Part shown: one piece after another, positions 1 to 10,900 of the stretch
Layout of the letters: the number at the start of each line of letters is the position of its first letter
How positions within the stretch are numbered: position 1 is the first letter of the stretch
From: Chromera velia
Taxonomy: Eukaryota > Sar > Chromeraceae
Length of the DNA: 39,081 nucleotides
Assembly: GCA_018398765.1 (NCBI GenBank)
Contig: JAHBMJ010005370.1
Location: forward strand, 24,075 to 63,155
Direction: 5' to 3'
Notes under the pieces: model-generated
The model's database searches: none
What the model was told of the DNA's origin: nothing
The model's input: the letters and a program-made list of their open reading frames with translations, nothing else
Translations under genes and position numbers: made by a program

Positions 1-40
<40 letters not shown>

Positions 41-95
41 CACGTACATATGTATGTGTATATATATATATGTATATATATATATATCTGTCAGT
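1..95. repeat. CA/TA microsatellite
   Basis: An almost pure CA run for about the first 45 bases passes into TA/TG dinucleotides up to about 87, followed by a short run of CAGT/TCAG units to about 106. It is simple-sequence DNA. No gene is visible between here and 416. Confidence 0.95.
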
Positions 96-416
96 CAGTC
101 AGTCAGACTCGCAGACGCAACATAGATTGATGAGACTGATGCATGCGGATGCACTGGAATGATTCAAAATATGATCCATGCAACAGCGAACATCCGACTT
201 CCGGACGAGTGTTGATGCCGTGTTGATGCACTGGTCGGCAGGTTTTTTGGGGGGGGCAAGAGTAAAAGTGACCCATCAATTAGAATAGACAAGTGTCTTG
301 CGGAGCTTGAGAGTCAAAGATGAGACCGAAGAGAATGCATGCGGGAGGACAAAGTCTGACGAACATGGATGCACAAAAAAGCGAAGGCGGAATTCAGCTC
401 TCAACACTTGACTTGG

Positions 417-1598
417 TTACTTTTTCGCAGCATTCTTGTCCTGCGCCGAAAATTCTTGGCTCTTCCTTCTTCTCCAACCCTCCACCACATGCATTTTCGG
501 GGTCATCCACTGCAGGTTTTCTTTCCTGTTGTTTTCGCGATTTCTGTCTTTATGGTCCACCTGGAGCGAGCTTTCATCTGCACCTGCAGCCACCAGTTTC
601 TGTTTTTGTCCCGCGTGAAAAGCTTCCGCAACAAGGCGGTGAACCGCAAATGTCTGTTTGTGAATGGATGCATAGCGGTACCCACCCATCGCAAAACCCA
701 TCTGGATTCTTCCGTTTCCGTAACGCACCCTTCCTTTATTTGAGACCTCTACGAACTTCCGTATTTCCAACCCAGAGATGTCGCTTGGGGATTCAACTGT
801 CGGGGTGAGTCGGCGAGTGTGGTGACAAAGGAGGTACAATGGCTTGAAGAATTCGCCCTCCATGGACCGAAGCTTGTATCTGTCAATTGTTAGCCTCCAT
901 CCTTTTATAATGATCCCTGAATCGCTGCTGGAAAGGGAAGCTACGGTCATTTTGCTCCCAGATGTCTTCAAAAACTTCGAACAGGATGAAATACTGGGGA
1001 AAAGCTTCTCCTCTCCCGTAGCCAGATTCTTCGCACTGACGGAAAAGGCGCTCGAAAGCGTTGGTCGTGGAAAAGATTGCGATGCTATTGTCTTTCGCGA
1101 ATGCTCCTGTGCCGTCACCCAGCTCAGATTGTTGATTGTGTTGTTTTGTTTGTTGCCGTCTATGTGGTCCACTTGCAGTTGGGCACCGGGAAAGCGAAGT
1201 TCCTTCTCCTTCTTCTGATCTGAACGATATGTTTCCGCGACAAGTCGATGAACCAACAGGCTTTTCCTCCAAGCACGTATGTGTACAAAGCGATATCCTG
1301 TGTTGTTCAGCGATCCCCATCCTACCCTGCCGAAGGTGTCCTGAATTCTCCCGTCCCTGGACACTTTCCATCCACAGTTGACGTGATCGAAAAGAGTGGG
1401 AACTTCTACAAATTCATCGATTGCCTTCTCGACACAGGGCCTAACTTGTTGCGATGGTCGTTGTCCCTGAGTCCTCTGATGAGAAGTCGACAAAGGACTC
1501 AGACTGGGTGTGTACCACATTCGGAAGTGGGGCAAACGATCCGCAAGCTTTCCATGACAGCCCAAAAGCCGGCTGATCTGTGGCAGATAAATGTTCAT
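417..1598 (-). CDS. Tandem NUMOD4-HNH (HNH_3) endonuclease, two modules
   Basis: One uninterrupted 393-residue frame. Module 1 has a NUMOD4-like segment (about residues 62-108, GWKVSRDGRIQ) and an HNH_3-type nuclease core (LLVHRLVAETYR, LQVDHIDGNKQNN, NLSWVTAQEH, about 113-168). A NUMOD1-like linker follows (about 188-238, NLATGEEKLFPSISSCSKFL). Module 2 repeats the pattern: NUMOD4-like about 275-312, then FAVHRLVAEAF, LQVDHKDRNRENN and NLQWMTPKMH (about 318-371). The metal-site Asp-His pair and the flanking His and Asn residues are kept in both copies. The family cuts DNA and is typical of homing or other selfish endonuclease genes. Residues 1-58 resemble nothing and may be untranslated or mis-started, so the true start is uncertain. 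The tail is lysine-rich and ends at 417. No intron or host ORF surrounds it, so it looks free-standing. Confidence 0.8.
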   Translation of the reverse strand: MNIYLPQISRLLGCHGKLADRLPHFRMWYTPSLSPLSTSHQRTQGQRPSQQVRPCVEKAIDEFVEVPTLFDHVNCGWKVSRDGRIQDTFGRVGWGSLNNTGYRFVHIRAWRKSLLVHRLVAETYRSDQKKEKELRFPGAQLQVDHIDGNKQNNTINNLSWVTAQEHSRKTIASQSFPRPTLSSAFSVSAKNLATGEEKLFPSISSCSKFLKTSGSKMTVASLSSSDSGIIIKGWRLTIDRYKLRSMEGEFFKPLYLLCHHTRRLTPTVESPSDISGLEIRKFVEVSNKGRVRYGNGRIQMGFAMGGYRYASIHKQTFAVHRLVAEAFHAGQKQKLVAAGADESSLQVDHKDRNRENNRKENLQWMTPKMHVVEGWRRRKSQEFSAQDKNAAKK

Positions 1599-1868
1599 CG
1601 AGACGAATGCTTGCTTTTAATTGGTCATCTTCAGTCTGGTTTCTGTTGAGCCAGATACATTATATTAATATATTAGACACACAAGCAACGGGGGCCGTGT
1701 CCGTCACATTCATCAAGACGGAGGACGATGTTCCATTTCCAATGGTTCCTCGTGCTTGTATATATCATCAATACGTGTCAATATGCCCTTGAATTTTGTA
1801 CGCACGATCTGCATGGCTGTAGCTCTGTAATGCTCTGTATTGATACATTTTTTTTTTAATTTCTATTT

Positions 1869-1974
1869 TTTTTAATGGTCGCTCCAAGGGGTTTTGTCGC
1901 GCGCGCGGTGCGCGCGAAAACTTTTTAATGGTCGCTCCAAGGGGTTTTGTCGCGCGCGCGGTGCGCGCGAAAAC
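1869..1974. repeat. 53-bp tandem repeat, two copies, each with a GC hairpin
   Basis: Two adjacent copies with period 53 (1869-1921 and 1922-1974), identical by eye. Each holds GGTCGCTCCAAGGGGTTTTG followed by a perfect palindrome, GCGCGCGC-GGT-GCGCGCGC, which can form an 8-bp stem. The surrounding DNA is AT-rich. It lies in the gene-free stretch 1640-2000; nothing else is seen there. Confidence 0.85.
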
Positions 1975-2002
1975 GACGCAAATTTGAAAAAGCGTAACTT
2001 AA

Positions 2003-4457
2003 TTATGGTCCGACAGCCCAGCCGCGCGTTCGCCCCTGACAGTGGGGTTGCAGCTCTCTTGTAGATTCGGGGTTTGTGGGTGAGTTTTCTGAATCTTGTG
2101 GAAAAATGTGTCAGGAAGGCAGGAAAGGCTTGAGGGTATAGTTTTCAGTCGTTGAGCACTTTGTTCTTTGTTTCCCTGGTTGACCTCTGTCCAGACTCAT
2201 CAAAGTGTTGCACGTGCATGTGTTGTCTAACTGTTGCAGCAACCCGTCCACGCCGTGCACACCATGCATCCAGGAGCGCGTCCTCACGGTAGAGCACCTG
2301 GTCGTTCAGACTGACGACAAGCCCCTGCCCAAGTGAGTCACATTGTGTGTTCTTTCCTGTGTCTCGTGCGTGTTGGTTCGCTTCCCTCTCCGTCTACAAC
2401 ATCCTCACCGAACTGCCTGACCTTCAGCTAGATGTTGTTGCTCTGAGCTTTCTCATGTCTCAACTTCTTGCGGGTCTCCGAGGAGATCATTCCCTGCCTC
2501 TCCTGTACCGACCGACGTTTCGGCTGCCACAGAGTTGCTTGATTCCTTTCAGTTTGCCCCAACCGTCTGTATCTCTAATTCAAATGTTCTTTTCAGATCC
2601 ATCTGTCTGGAATGGGCATGTCAGTTTATACATCACCCTGCTGTGTCCGGCTGTGTCTCTGCGTGTCACCTGTATTTCTGAGTATGCATGTGAATCAACA
2701 CGGGCCTGTAGAGTGCTTAAATTAAATTGGTCTTAGTGCGCTGGTACACACAAGCTATTTGAGTTTCTGCATGTTGCTTTCGTGCGTGACCATGCATGTT
2801 TATCGCGCAACATGTGAAAAACCGTTTTCCCGCCTCTTTAAGAAATCATTGAGACTGCCTTCCGCTATCCTAAGCACCGCTCACCTCTCAACCCCCCACT
2901 TGACCCTTTCCCTCCCACCCCCACCCCAATCTGCCTGTAGGTGCGAGAGTGGCACGAAACGGAGCTAGATGGACCGCGAGGAGGTACGTCCTCATGAAGT
3001 GAAGGTTGGCGTCCACAAAAACTTCGCTGAGTCTCTTTTTCCTCCAAGACGCCTTCTCAACTCGCCCGAGATCTTGTGTGGAAGAAGCAATCGAAAACTT
3101 TGCAACAAAAATGGTTCCAATGGAAATTTGTGTATGGAAAGAGATGTACTGCTACTGAATCATCCATCAAGGCCTCGGAAGGTTTCATTTTGGCTCCGCC
3201 TGTCTTTGAATTCTTCGCGCCCTCCAGTATGCACCTTCATGACTTGGCCGACCGTTTCGCTGCATGCGTGCCTTTTGTCCTTCACTCTGAGTGTCGAGCT
3301 AGGTCTGCTTCCATCTCCAGTCTAAGGAAATCTTCATTTTTCCTCCATGAACTCTTCTTTGGTTCTGTCCATGTGGAAGATTTGTTGTCCTCACTCGTTC
3401 CCTCATTTGTGTGTGTTTCTGTCAGAGGGAGAACAAAGACGAGGAATCTGATTCAGAAGAGCCCACAGTGACCCTGGGGTTGGTCGACACTTTCTAAGTG
3501 GCTGCACATGTGTGCATGCATGTATGTATGGGCGCACATGCAATTCGGAATCCGCTCTCTTGTCCTTTGAGCTCCATGCATTCGTCTGGTCTCTCGATCT
3601 CTGTTCCTCCGCCAGCCGTATCTGAAAGGTTGACGCTTAATTCCTCTAATTCGCTGGAGAGGTTCCGATCCTAGTTCCGATCGTCACGCGATGCCCCCTT
3701 CCATCAGTGGCCCATCACTCACTGACCGACGGACTGACTGACTCACAGTGAGTATGCGTTTGCGTGTTGAGTGGATTGACTGCAGATCGAACTCTGGGAA
3801 GGCGCGACTGAAAAAGGTGAAAGCCTCCAAGAACAAGAAGATTGTAAGAGAAGAGAGGTCAGTGTAGCGGCGGGGATTGCATGAGGGTGTGCAAATGTTT
3901 TCGTCATAGTCATCTCTTTCAAAACGGTTGCTGTGCGGATGGATCGCGTGTGTTGAGCGTGTCCCACGACATTTTAGTGGCGCACCTGCGAAATTCATCC
4001 TTTAGAGGTCCATTTTGAATTGAAGAGGGCACTCCGCATTCATTGCTACAGCCTGGTAGTAAAACGCAACCAGCAATCTGCAGGGGTCTGCTCAATGTAG
4101 TTGTCTGAATGGTCAGTATCGGTTTTTTCTCTTTTCTCCTTTGATCGAATGAGGTTGTGTTTGCATTTTTCTTGCACTCTTGTGCGCCGATGGGTACTTG
4201 GCCTGCATGGGTTTTTCGGTATTTGTTCTCACTGTGCTTCTTCTCCCCACTTTTCTTTGTATAATACCGGTGCTCTGAGGATCGACCCCTTCCTCTCTGC
4301 GTTGCCTGCCTGGATGACACCTTCTCCCTCTGCTCGGCTGGAACTCTACTCGCGTGTCCTCTGGCGATCGTCTCTGGCCTCTCGTGGATGGTCCCCCTCA
4401 AGCAGTCAGGAGAAGGAGGAGAAGAAAAGTGAGCTTAGGCAGAAACATCGTTTGTGA
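2003..4457 (+). CDS. Unidentified small gene of short exons, lysine-rich C-terminus
   Basis: Exons at 2240-2332, 2948-2983, 3426-3467, 3786-3857 and 4406-4457 join into one open frame of about 98 codons, ending at TGA 4455-4457. Internal exon lengths are 93, 36, 42 and 72, all multiples of three, and every junction is phase 2. Agreement of frame across four splices is the main support. The first exon encodes two CxxC-like cysteine pairs (NPSTPCTPC) and then IQERVLTVEHLVVQ; the rest is basic (KARLKKVKASKNKK) and ends KSELRQKHRL. A further upstream exon ending at 2079 (GG before gtgagt, phase 2) is compatible, but the start codon is not identified. The acceptor at 2947 is the weakest call, because a stronger-looking TAG acceptor at 2940 breaks the frame. 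No family is recognised. Confidence 0.45.
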
Positions 4458-4708
4458 GTGAAAGAGAGAGGCTCGTACGTTGTAGGTTTTTTTAACCTGA
4501 AATTTCTCTCTACTTATCTTTGTGAGCTCAATTATTGTGGATGCATGACATTATAACTTCTTTTTCTTTTTGCTGAGAGAGAAAAATGGCAACTTCAAGT
4601 TGCTCGCGCGCACTTCATCCTTAATTCCTTCAAAGTGACGGCTCGTTCCCGGAATGAATCGATGCGTCCTGATGCCCTCAGGGAATATGATTCGGGTGCG
4701 ACAAGATG

Positions 4709-6425
4709 GACCCCCATTCAGCCGGACGATGCAGGCGTTCGTTCCAGGTGCCCTGTCAATGCGCCATTCTAGCAGCGGCTCAAGTCAGTCGTCATGCAGT
4801 CACCTCTTTATGCACGCCCTCGATCGGAAGAAAAAAAAAACACAAGAAGATCCCACCATGGGTGGGAAGCGGCGGTAGCCGCTGCACCCTCAACAATTGG
4901 AACCGCCAGACGGAATGCGTCTGGTCGTACACACTTCCAGACGATTCGCCGGACTGCAACCCCTGTGAGCAAACCTGCAATGGTCTTTCTGATGCATGAG
5001 TCTTTTTCCGCTATTTACAGAGTCTTCATCCCTCCTTCCTCACACATTCCATTTATGTGTATGTAAGTAACGGAAAAGTGGAGAGAACAAAAGGGGATTT
5101 CTCAGGAGGAGAGACTTTCGAATGAAAGAAGGAGTCCGTAGGAAGGAGTGGGAAGGTCGATTGTAAGAGCACACAAAAAGGTAACAGAAATGAGAAAAGA
5201 CAAAAGAGCAATGCAGCTCTCTGTCAGCGACTCAGATACCAACCATGTCGGCCACTGCTCCGAGCATTTGTATCTTGAAGTGTCCCTCTATTTTTTTGAT
5301 TGATTTCCGTTTCTGTCCCACTCTCCTTAGCAGAAAGAGACAGCAAAACACTAGCAGACACTCCAAGAGTACCTCCAATCGACCCAAGCGCGGGAGCGGA
5401 CATCGCATCTCGCTTTGTGTGGTCGTATGATCTCTTGCAGATGACGACTGTCCGCCACGAGTAAACGTGGAGCCCTCCGATACTTACTTCACCTGTGTTG
5501 CACCTGGAACGAAGGTGGATGGAGTGAATGACGAAGAACTCTTCGGAACTCCCGGCAACGACCAGTGCTTCAATTCGGGTGGCATGCTGCTGGATCAAAA
5601 GTCCCGAGACAACAGATTCAGAACCCTGACGGGCAAGGTTAGTCGATGTGCCCATTTCTTTCGAACAGCAGAACGATCGATCGATTGACAGAATGAGACA
5701 CACAGACAGAGAGGGACGGAGAGAGAGAAACAGAAAGGGACAGACAGAGAAAGAGACAGAAAGAGACAAAAAGGGACAGAAAGAAACAGAAAGAGACAGA
5801 GACAGAAAGAGACAAAAAGGGACAGAAAGAAACAGAAAGAGACAGACAGAGAAAGAGACAGAAAGAGACAGAAAGGGACAGAAAGAAACAGAAAGAGACA
5901 GACAGAGAAAGACAAACAGAAAGAAAGTCAGACAGACACTGTCAGACAGACAGACAGAGAAAGAGACAGAAAGAGACAGAGAAAGATAAGCAGAAAGAAA
6001 GACAGACAGGCAGGCAGACAGACAGATGGACAGACTGAAAGAGACAGAAAGAGATAGAGAAAGACAAGCAGAAAGAAAGAAAGACAGGCAGGCAGACAGA
6101 CAGACGGACAGACAGACTGAAAGAGACAGAAAGAGACATCTTCATTGATTCTTTCCTCCAAATCCTAAGACAGTAAACACAAGGATTCCACTCCATGCGC
6201 ATATATCCGCCATCCCCTCTACATTTCTCTCTTCTAAGGCGTGTGTGTCGCTTTTATCCCATGACTCCTCTAGCTGTTTCTTTCTGCTCGGGGACATCCA
6301 TCTGTGTGTTACGTTTCTCACTGTTCCCTTCACAGCCCTTTCTTTCGTGCTATGTTTTTGAAAAGCGGTGGGCAAGGCGGGAGAGGCAACGCTGGGGGGT
6401 CCGACTCCGGACGGGGTGCTGGTGA
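4709..6425 (+). CDS. Exons of an unidentified cysteine-containing, possibly secreted protein
   Basis: Two exons look coding. The first ends at 4982 (phase 1) and encodes CTLNNWNRQTECVW and a CNPCEQTCN cysteine cluster. The second, 5441-5637, is 197 nt with a TTGCAG acceptor and a GTTAGT donor; it encodes DDCPPRVNVEPSDTYFTC, then a Gly/Asp-rich stretch ending NRFRTLTGK. The join gives Asp at the junction and keeps frame. A third exon from 6336 after TTCACAG would read PFLSCYVFEKRW and stop at 6423-6425; this is weaker. The spaced Cys, Trp and Asn-Asp pattern suggests a small extracellular domain, but no family is recognised and no signal peptide exon was found. The first exon start is unresolved because no pyrimidine tract precedes it. 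Confidence 0.35.
5693..6140. repeat. GACA/GAAA-type degenerate satellite
   Basis: About 450 bases built from GACAGAAA, GACAGAGA and GACAGGCAG units on the + strand, probably inside an intron of the preceding gene. Frames on both strands stay open only because of the repeat, so the apparent proteins (Arg/Lys/Asp-rich on +, Ser/Leu/Phe/Cys-rich on -) are rejected. Confidence 0.9.
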
Positions 6426-6597
6426 GGGCCGTCGTGCGGAGGAGAGGGCAGAGCAAGACATGAATGAGGGGGAAGATAAGCCTGCAGGGGAAGAGGGGGG
6501 AGAGGGGGATGGGGGAAGCAAGGATGCAGCAAACGCTCTGAATCCATGTTCAGTGCATGCTCACCCAACCAAACTACATCGGAAATCAGAACGGTGA
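6337..6597 (+). other. Possible Gly/Glu-rich coding exon, alternative frame
   Basis: After the TTCACAG acceptor at 6335 a second frame reads FRAMFLKSGGQGGRG, then a Gly/Glu/Asp-rich low-complexity tail to a stop at 6595-6597. Its phase does not match the preceding exon (5441-5637 ends in phase 0), so either it belongs to another transcript or the composition alone keeps it open. From 6600 to 7246 I see no gene, only AT-rich sequence with AATAAA-like strings near 6928. Confidence 0.2.
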
Positions 6598-7246
6598 TGC
6601 CGCTTCATCTCGTTGTGCTTGGTGATGGCCCTAGTCTTCGCCTTCAAGCGCTTGACCATGTCGTTCTGATATGAAGCGTTGTCTGTCTCGCCATCTGTTT
6701 GTTGTTGTCCTTGGCATGGTAGAAGACGGCAGGAGGGATGGCGTTCTTCCCCTTCGCCCCAAAAAGAGAGGGTGGAGCGGGAAAGAGCTAGGGATAGAGA
6801 AAATTTAGGGCGATTGCAATGAAAGTGACAGAAAAAATTCTGAAAAATGACAAACAACAGAGGGGAAAAAAAGAGAAAGCAAAGGCGGAAAAGCATTTGT
6901 TCTTGTTAAAGATATTGTTTTTATTCAATAAAATTCATTGTCCAAAAAAATGCTAAAAAATTAAAAAACTCTTAAATGGACTATCTACCACCGGGCCGGC
7001 AAGCCGTCGCATCGTCAGTGAGAGTTGATTGATTACATTCTTTCGTATGCGATTGTCCGCCGATTGATAGTAATTTTCAAGTTAGGTACCGCAGATAAAA
7101 AAAGAAAAAAAAAGAGGCCTCCCCAATTTTTTTTTTTTCAAGGTCAAATTAAAGTTAAGTTTTATGAATTCTATGTGACGGTTTCACAACGGAAACTACC
7201 TCTGACATAAGAAGACACCTGCTCGTAGTTTTCTAAAGAAAAATGG

Positions 7247-8365
7247 TTGAAAAATAAAGGAGATCTGGTCATCCAATTATCTCTGCCGTCTCTGTCTGTT
7301 TCTCTTCCAAGCATCACTCTGCTGGGCCGGTTCCCATATCCGCTTGCTACTCTCTTTGCTCTCGGAAGGATAAACAGAACGCCATCTGACCGCCTGGTGA
7401 CCGAGAGCTTCCTGGTACAGGCCTTAAAGCAGTCTCAGGAGGATTTGCTCAGGAAGTTCTTCACTCGGGAAGAAGCTGAGGGACTGGACAGGAAAATAGA
7501 GGGGCTGGCGCGGGGGCTGGAGGACCTGAGAATAGAGGTGGGGGGGCAACGGCGCGGCGGGGATCGGGGAGTTCAGCGCACGCATGCGCGGGTTTTGGAG
7601 GGGATCAATTTTGTGCCCTTCCACGACCGCGTGCCACCACCAGAAGTCAAGAAACGGATCGACCGGGAGCAGCTCAGCAGAACAGATTCCCGTCTCTACA
7701 AGTTCCTCTCGACCCACCATGGGTCGCAGGTATTGACGGAGACGGCCGAGCCCTAAGCCTCCATTTTTGATATGAACTCAGTGAGGGGTTTCGTGTCCTT
7801 CCGGGGAGGGGGGATCCTCTTCTTCGAAACAGAAAGGGATGCGGACATCTTCACTGGTGATGACTGTGGACTCTTTCCACTTTACGGAGGGAACTCGATA
7901 CTGCCAGATGGGGATAGAGAGGAGGAGAAGTTCACCATCCGACTGGTGGACGGATTCACAAGTCAGTTCCGTGCTGCCTCCTCCGGGAGGCGTTTTAACA
8001 GATGCACAGATGCTACACCTCTCGCCCCAGAAGGGGCAGCGAACTCGAGACCACTCCCTTATCTGCAGGCTACGAGAACGGGTTCGGGGAGACCTCCGCT
8101 CCCCCACTCAGTATCCCAAGGGCGGGACTTTTCCCACAAAGGGGTGAGCCAGGATACGCAGACGAGGACTGGGGGGCCGGTAGAGGTCCAGAGGACCCAG
8201 TCGACCTACCAAGGGGATGGGCAAGGGTGGGCTCCAAACTTTAGGGGGGGGTGCCGGACCAGAGATACCAGGAGAGGGGGTCGGGATGGGGTCGCAAGAT
8301 GGAGAGAAGGGGGGGCGAGAGGCAGAGGTAGAGCCTCCCCCACTCAACCCCAGACAGTGAACTGA
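7247..8365 (+). pseudogene. Retrotransposon ORF1, first part
   Basis: Two open stretches, 7247-7756 and 7757-8365, are in the same frame and separated only by a TAA at 7754-7756. The first half has a charged, probably coiled-coil helix (REEAEGLDRKIEGLARGLED), then VPPPEVKKRIDREQLSR. The second begins SVRGFVSFRGGGILFFETERDADIF, a plausible folded segment, and then becomes Arg/Gly/Thr-rich. No RRM or zinc knuckle is evident. By position it is the ORF1 product of the element. Most ORF1 proteins are RNA-binding chaperones, but that function is inferred here only from location and basic composition. Confidence 0.5.
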
Positions 8366-8511
8366 ATTACCGGGGGGGGGCCACCCGGGATATAAATTCG
8401 GCCACAAGGGTAGAGGGGAGGGAAGAAGGGGGAAGCAGGGGTGGGGACAGGGGCAGTGAGAGAGTTATGATAGATGGAACGGAAGGAACTGGAGAGGCAT
8501 GACGAGAACAG

Positions 8512-10155
8512 ATGGGATCAAACGGGCCCCCTACCAGAGTCGGGGAGCCTCTGCAGGCCTTTCCCCAGCCCTCTCCCCCACACTCACTCCCTTACTCCAA
8601 CCTCCCCCCCTTCCTTCAGATCCTCCAGCAGACGTGGCCTCACTACCGCCCCCAGTTTCCCCTGCCCCCTTTCCTCTGCCCACCTGCGGGGGTGGGCGGT
8701 CAGGTTCTGGGAAATGTGCCGGCAGCTCCTCCGGGGATGGGGAGTCAGTTCCCGGGGGTCTTGCCGGTGGCTCCTCTGGGGATGGGGGGTCAGTTGGATA
8801 GGGGACAATGGAGAGGGGAAGAACGGTTTGCTCGGCCCGTGGGGGGTAAGCCCTCCTTCCAGGATCCGGCTATACTCCAGGTCGGACGGGGCGGAGGCCT
8901 CCCTCATCCAGCCGGCGGCCTGGGGGGGGGGAAAGGGAACGGGGGAACGGGTAGGAAGAAAAGGAAAAAGGGGAAGGAGGGTACTGGGGACGTGGAGATG
9001 GAGGATGCAGATAGGCAGGCTCGACCTCGAGCCCGGGATAGGGACATCGAGGCAGAGAGAGAGAGAGCAAAAGGAGGAAAGAAAAAGGGGAAGGGGGGTG
9101 CTGTTGACGTGGAGATGGGGGATGCAGAGCAGGCTCGACCTCGAGCCCGGGATAGAGACATCGAAACAGAGAGAGAGAGAGCAGAAGGAGGGAAAAATGA
9201 AAGAGAGGAGGAAGAGGAGAGACGAGTGCAAAAGAAAGAGGAGCAAAGAGAATCGGACATAGATATTATTATGAGACAGACAGGAGTGGAGAAGGAGGCG
9301 GCAAGGCAGGCCCTGGCTGAGGGGGGGGACCTGGTGAAGGCGATACTTAGCCTCATGAACGAGCAGACAGAGACACAGCAGACGCAGAGGGGACCTCCGA
9401 GAGGGAGACAACGAAGAGGGAAGGGAAAGGGATAGGACATCTTCCCTGGGGATTTTGGCGAGAGCGCGGCAGCCGGGAAGGAAGCCTCGTCTGTCCCCGT
9501 CGCTCCTCCGGAGAAGCAACAGCAGCAGCTTGTTTCCCCGGCCCCCCTGTCTCCTCACCCTACGACTCCCGTGACAGTCCCACCCCAGCCCCCAACTGTC
9601 GTGCGTCTCCCTCCCCCAAGCAAGACAAATTCTCGGACGGTTCCCCCCACGGACGTCCTGAGAGAAAGGTTGAAGGTTACCCCGGGATCTATCATCCCCC
9701 CCATCAAGGTGAGTAAGAGAGAGGGGGTTTTGACTCTGGGACAGAGGGGAGCGATAGGACAGAGAAGCGAAGGGGGGGGACGAAAAAGGAAAATCAGAGT
9801 CGCAAGGGCCAGAGCGGCCCCTTCTCTGACTCTAGGAGGAGAGTCACTTTACTCTGTCTCTGCCATGGAGGGAGAGGAGGGTGACGACAGGTCTGTATGC
9901 ACCTCCGCGCTGGAAGAAGCCCCCTCTTCTCCCTCGCTGAGGAAGAGGGAGAGGGGGGTTATATCTTCAGTGAAAAAGAAGGGAGAATGGTCCCAACTGG
10001 GACAAGAAGGAGTCCTGAGGCACAGAAGAGGTGGGAGGAGGAAAGAAGAAAGGAGAGAGACGAGTCCCTCGAACAGCGGGGGGAAGTTTGGCCCGGGGAC
10101 CAGCCGGCCTCCTCTTCTTCTTCCTCCTCCTCCTCCTCCTTCTCTGCCGTGGTGA
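8512..10155 (+). pseudogene. Retrotransposon ORF1-like protein with NAC-alpha/HYPK-type UBA-like segment
   Basis: A frame runs 8512-9435 and continues in the same frame after TAG 9433-9435 to TGA 10153-10155. Its start is Pro-rich. A 117-bp tandem duplication (copies from 8989 and 9106) encodes two copies of a 39-residue block containing QARPRARDRDIE. At about nt 9256-9366 the protein reads DIDIIMRQTGVEKEAARQAL, followed by AEGGDLVKAILSLMNE. This closely follows the pattern of the UBA domain at the C-terminus of NAC-alpha and HYPK (DI..VM.Q..V....A..AL....GD.V.AI..L). The rest is Arg/Gly-rich, then Pro-rich and basic. Inside a retrotransposon such a module could bind ubiquitin or the ribosome or NAC machinery; this is speculation. 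Confidence 0.55.
8989..9203 (+). repeat. 117-bp internal tandem duplication in ORF1
   Basis: The segment beginning GACGTGGAGATG at 8989 recurs at 9106 with few differences (one codon missing, several substitutions). It encodes the two QARPRARDRDIE blocks with acidic and basic flanks. The length is a multiple of three, so frame is preserved. Confidence 0.8.
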
Positions 10156-10900
10156 ACGTGGGGGAGTCGGGAAAGGGACTTGGGGGGGAGGTCTAGATGG
10201 GGGACAGAAGGTAGCTTTGGTAGACAGAGACCTCCCTTCTCCTTCTCTTCTCTCCCTTTCTCAGATAGCCGGTCAGACAGTCAGTCGTGGCAGAAACTTC
10301 CCCCTTCCTTCCTTTTCTTCTTCTTCTTCTTTTTCCTCTTGTTTCGCTTCTGCGTCTGCTTCTTCTTCTTTTTCTTTTTCTTCTTCTTCTTCTTCTTCTT
10401 CCTCTTCTCCTTTCTCTTCTTCTTCTCCCCTCCTGCCCCCTCCCCCTTCTTATGACCCTCCTGCAAAGGATGGGTTCCTTTTCCTAGAAGAGATTGAAGC
10501 CCTTTTTGAAGTGACTGAATTTGAGACCCCTTTTTTTGAAGTAAAGAAGAGAAAAAGAGGGAAACAAGCAGCCAGACGGATAGACAGACAGGCAAGGGTC
10601 CTGGGGTGGGGAAAGGAGGGCGGGGCGGTGAGGTTTGCTTCTTCTTTCTCCTCTTCCTCTTTTCCTTTTTCTTCTTCTTCTTTATATGATCCCCCTTCTT
10701 CTTGTAGGCAGGAAACTGCAGGAGAGTGCCACGGCCAAAAGAACAGGGGGCAAAGAAGAATGTATGACAGAACGAAGGGGACCAACATCGAATCTTCCGA
10801 TCCACAGAAGCGTTTTTTTTTCCTCCCCCACCTCCTTCTTCTTCTTCTTCTTCTTCTTCTGCTTTGTTCTTCTCTTCCCCTTCCCCCTGCTCTGGTGTGA
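10156..10900 (+). pseudogene. Retrotransposon coding region, frameshifted, poly-Ser tracts
   Basis: Coding-like sequence switches frame here. The frame open from 10031 carries SYDPPAKDGFLFLEEIEALF, then EVTEFETPFFEVKKRKRGKQ, flanked by long TTC/TCT/CTT tracts that read as poly-Ser in this frame and poly-Phe or poly-Leu in the others. The non-repetitive block at about 10450-10620 argues that this frame is the real one; its neighbours at 8512-10155 and 10864-13493 are in another frame, so indels in the pyrimidine tracts probably caused the shifts. The pyrimidine tracts at 10310-10430, 10635-10690 and 10830-10880 explain the long Lys/Arg-rich open frames on the opposite strand. Confidence 0.4.

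Noticed and set aside
5595-6202. Ser/Leu/Cys-rich or Arg/Lys/Glu-rich proteins
   Set aside because: They come from the GACA-type repeat, which is open in several frames on both strands.
8584-9558. A 324-residue Leu/Ser-rich frame on the - strand
   Set aside because: It is the antisense of the purine-rich ORF1 region, with no motif and no splice or start context.
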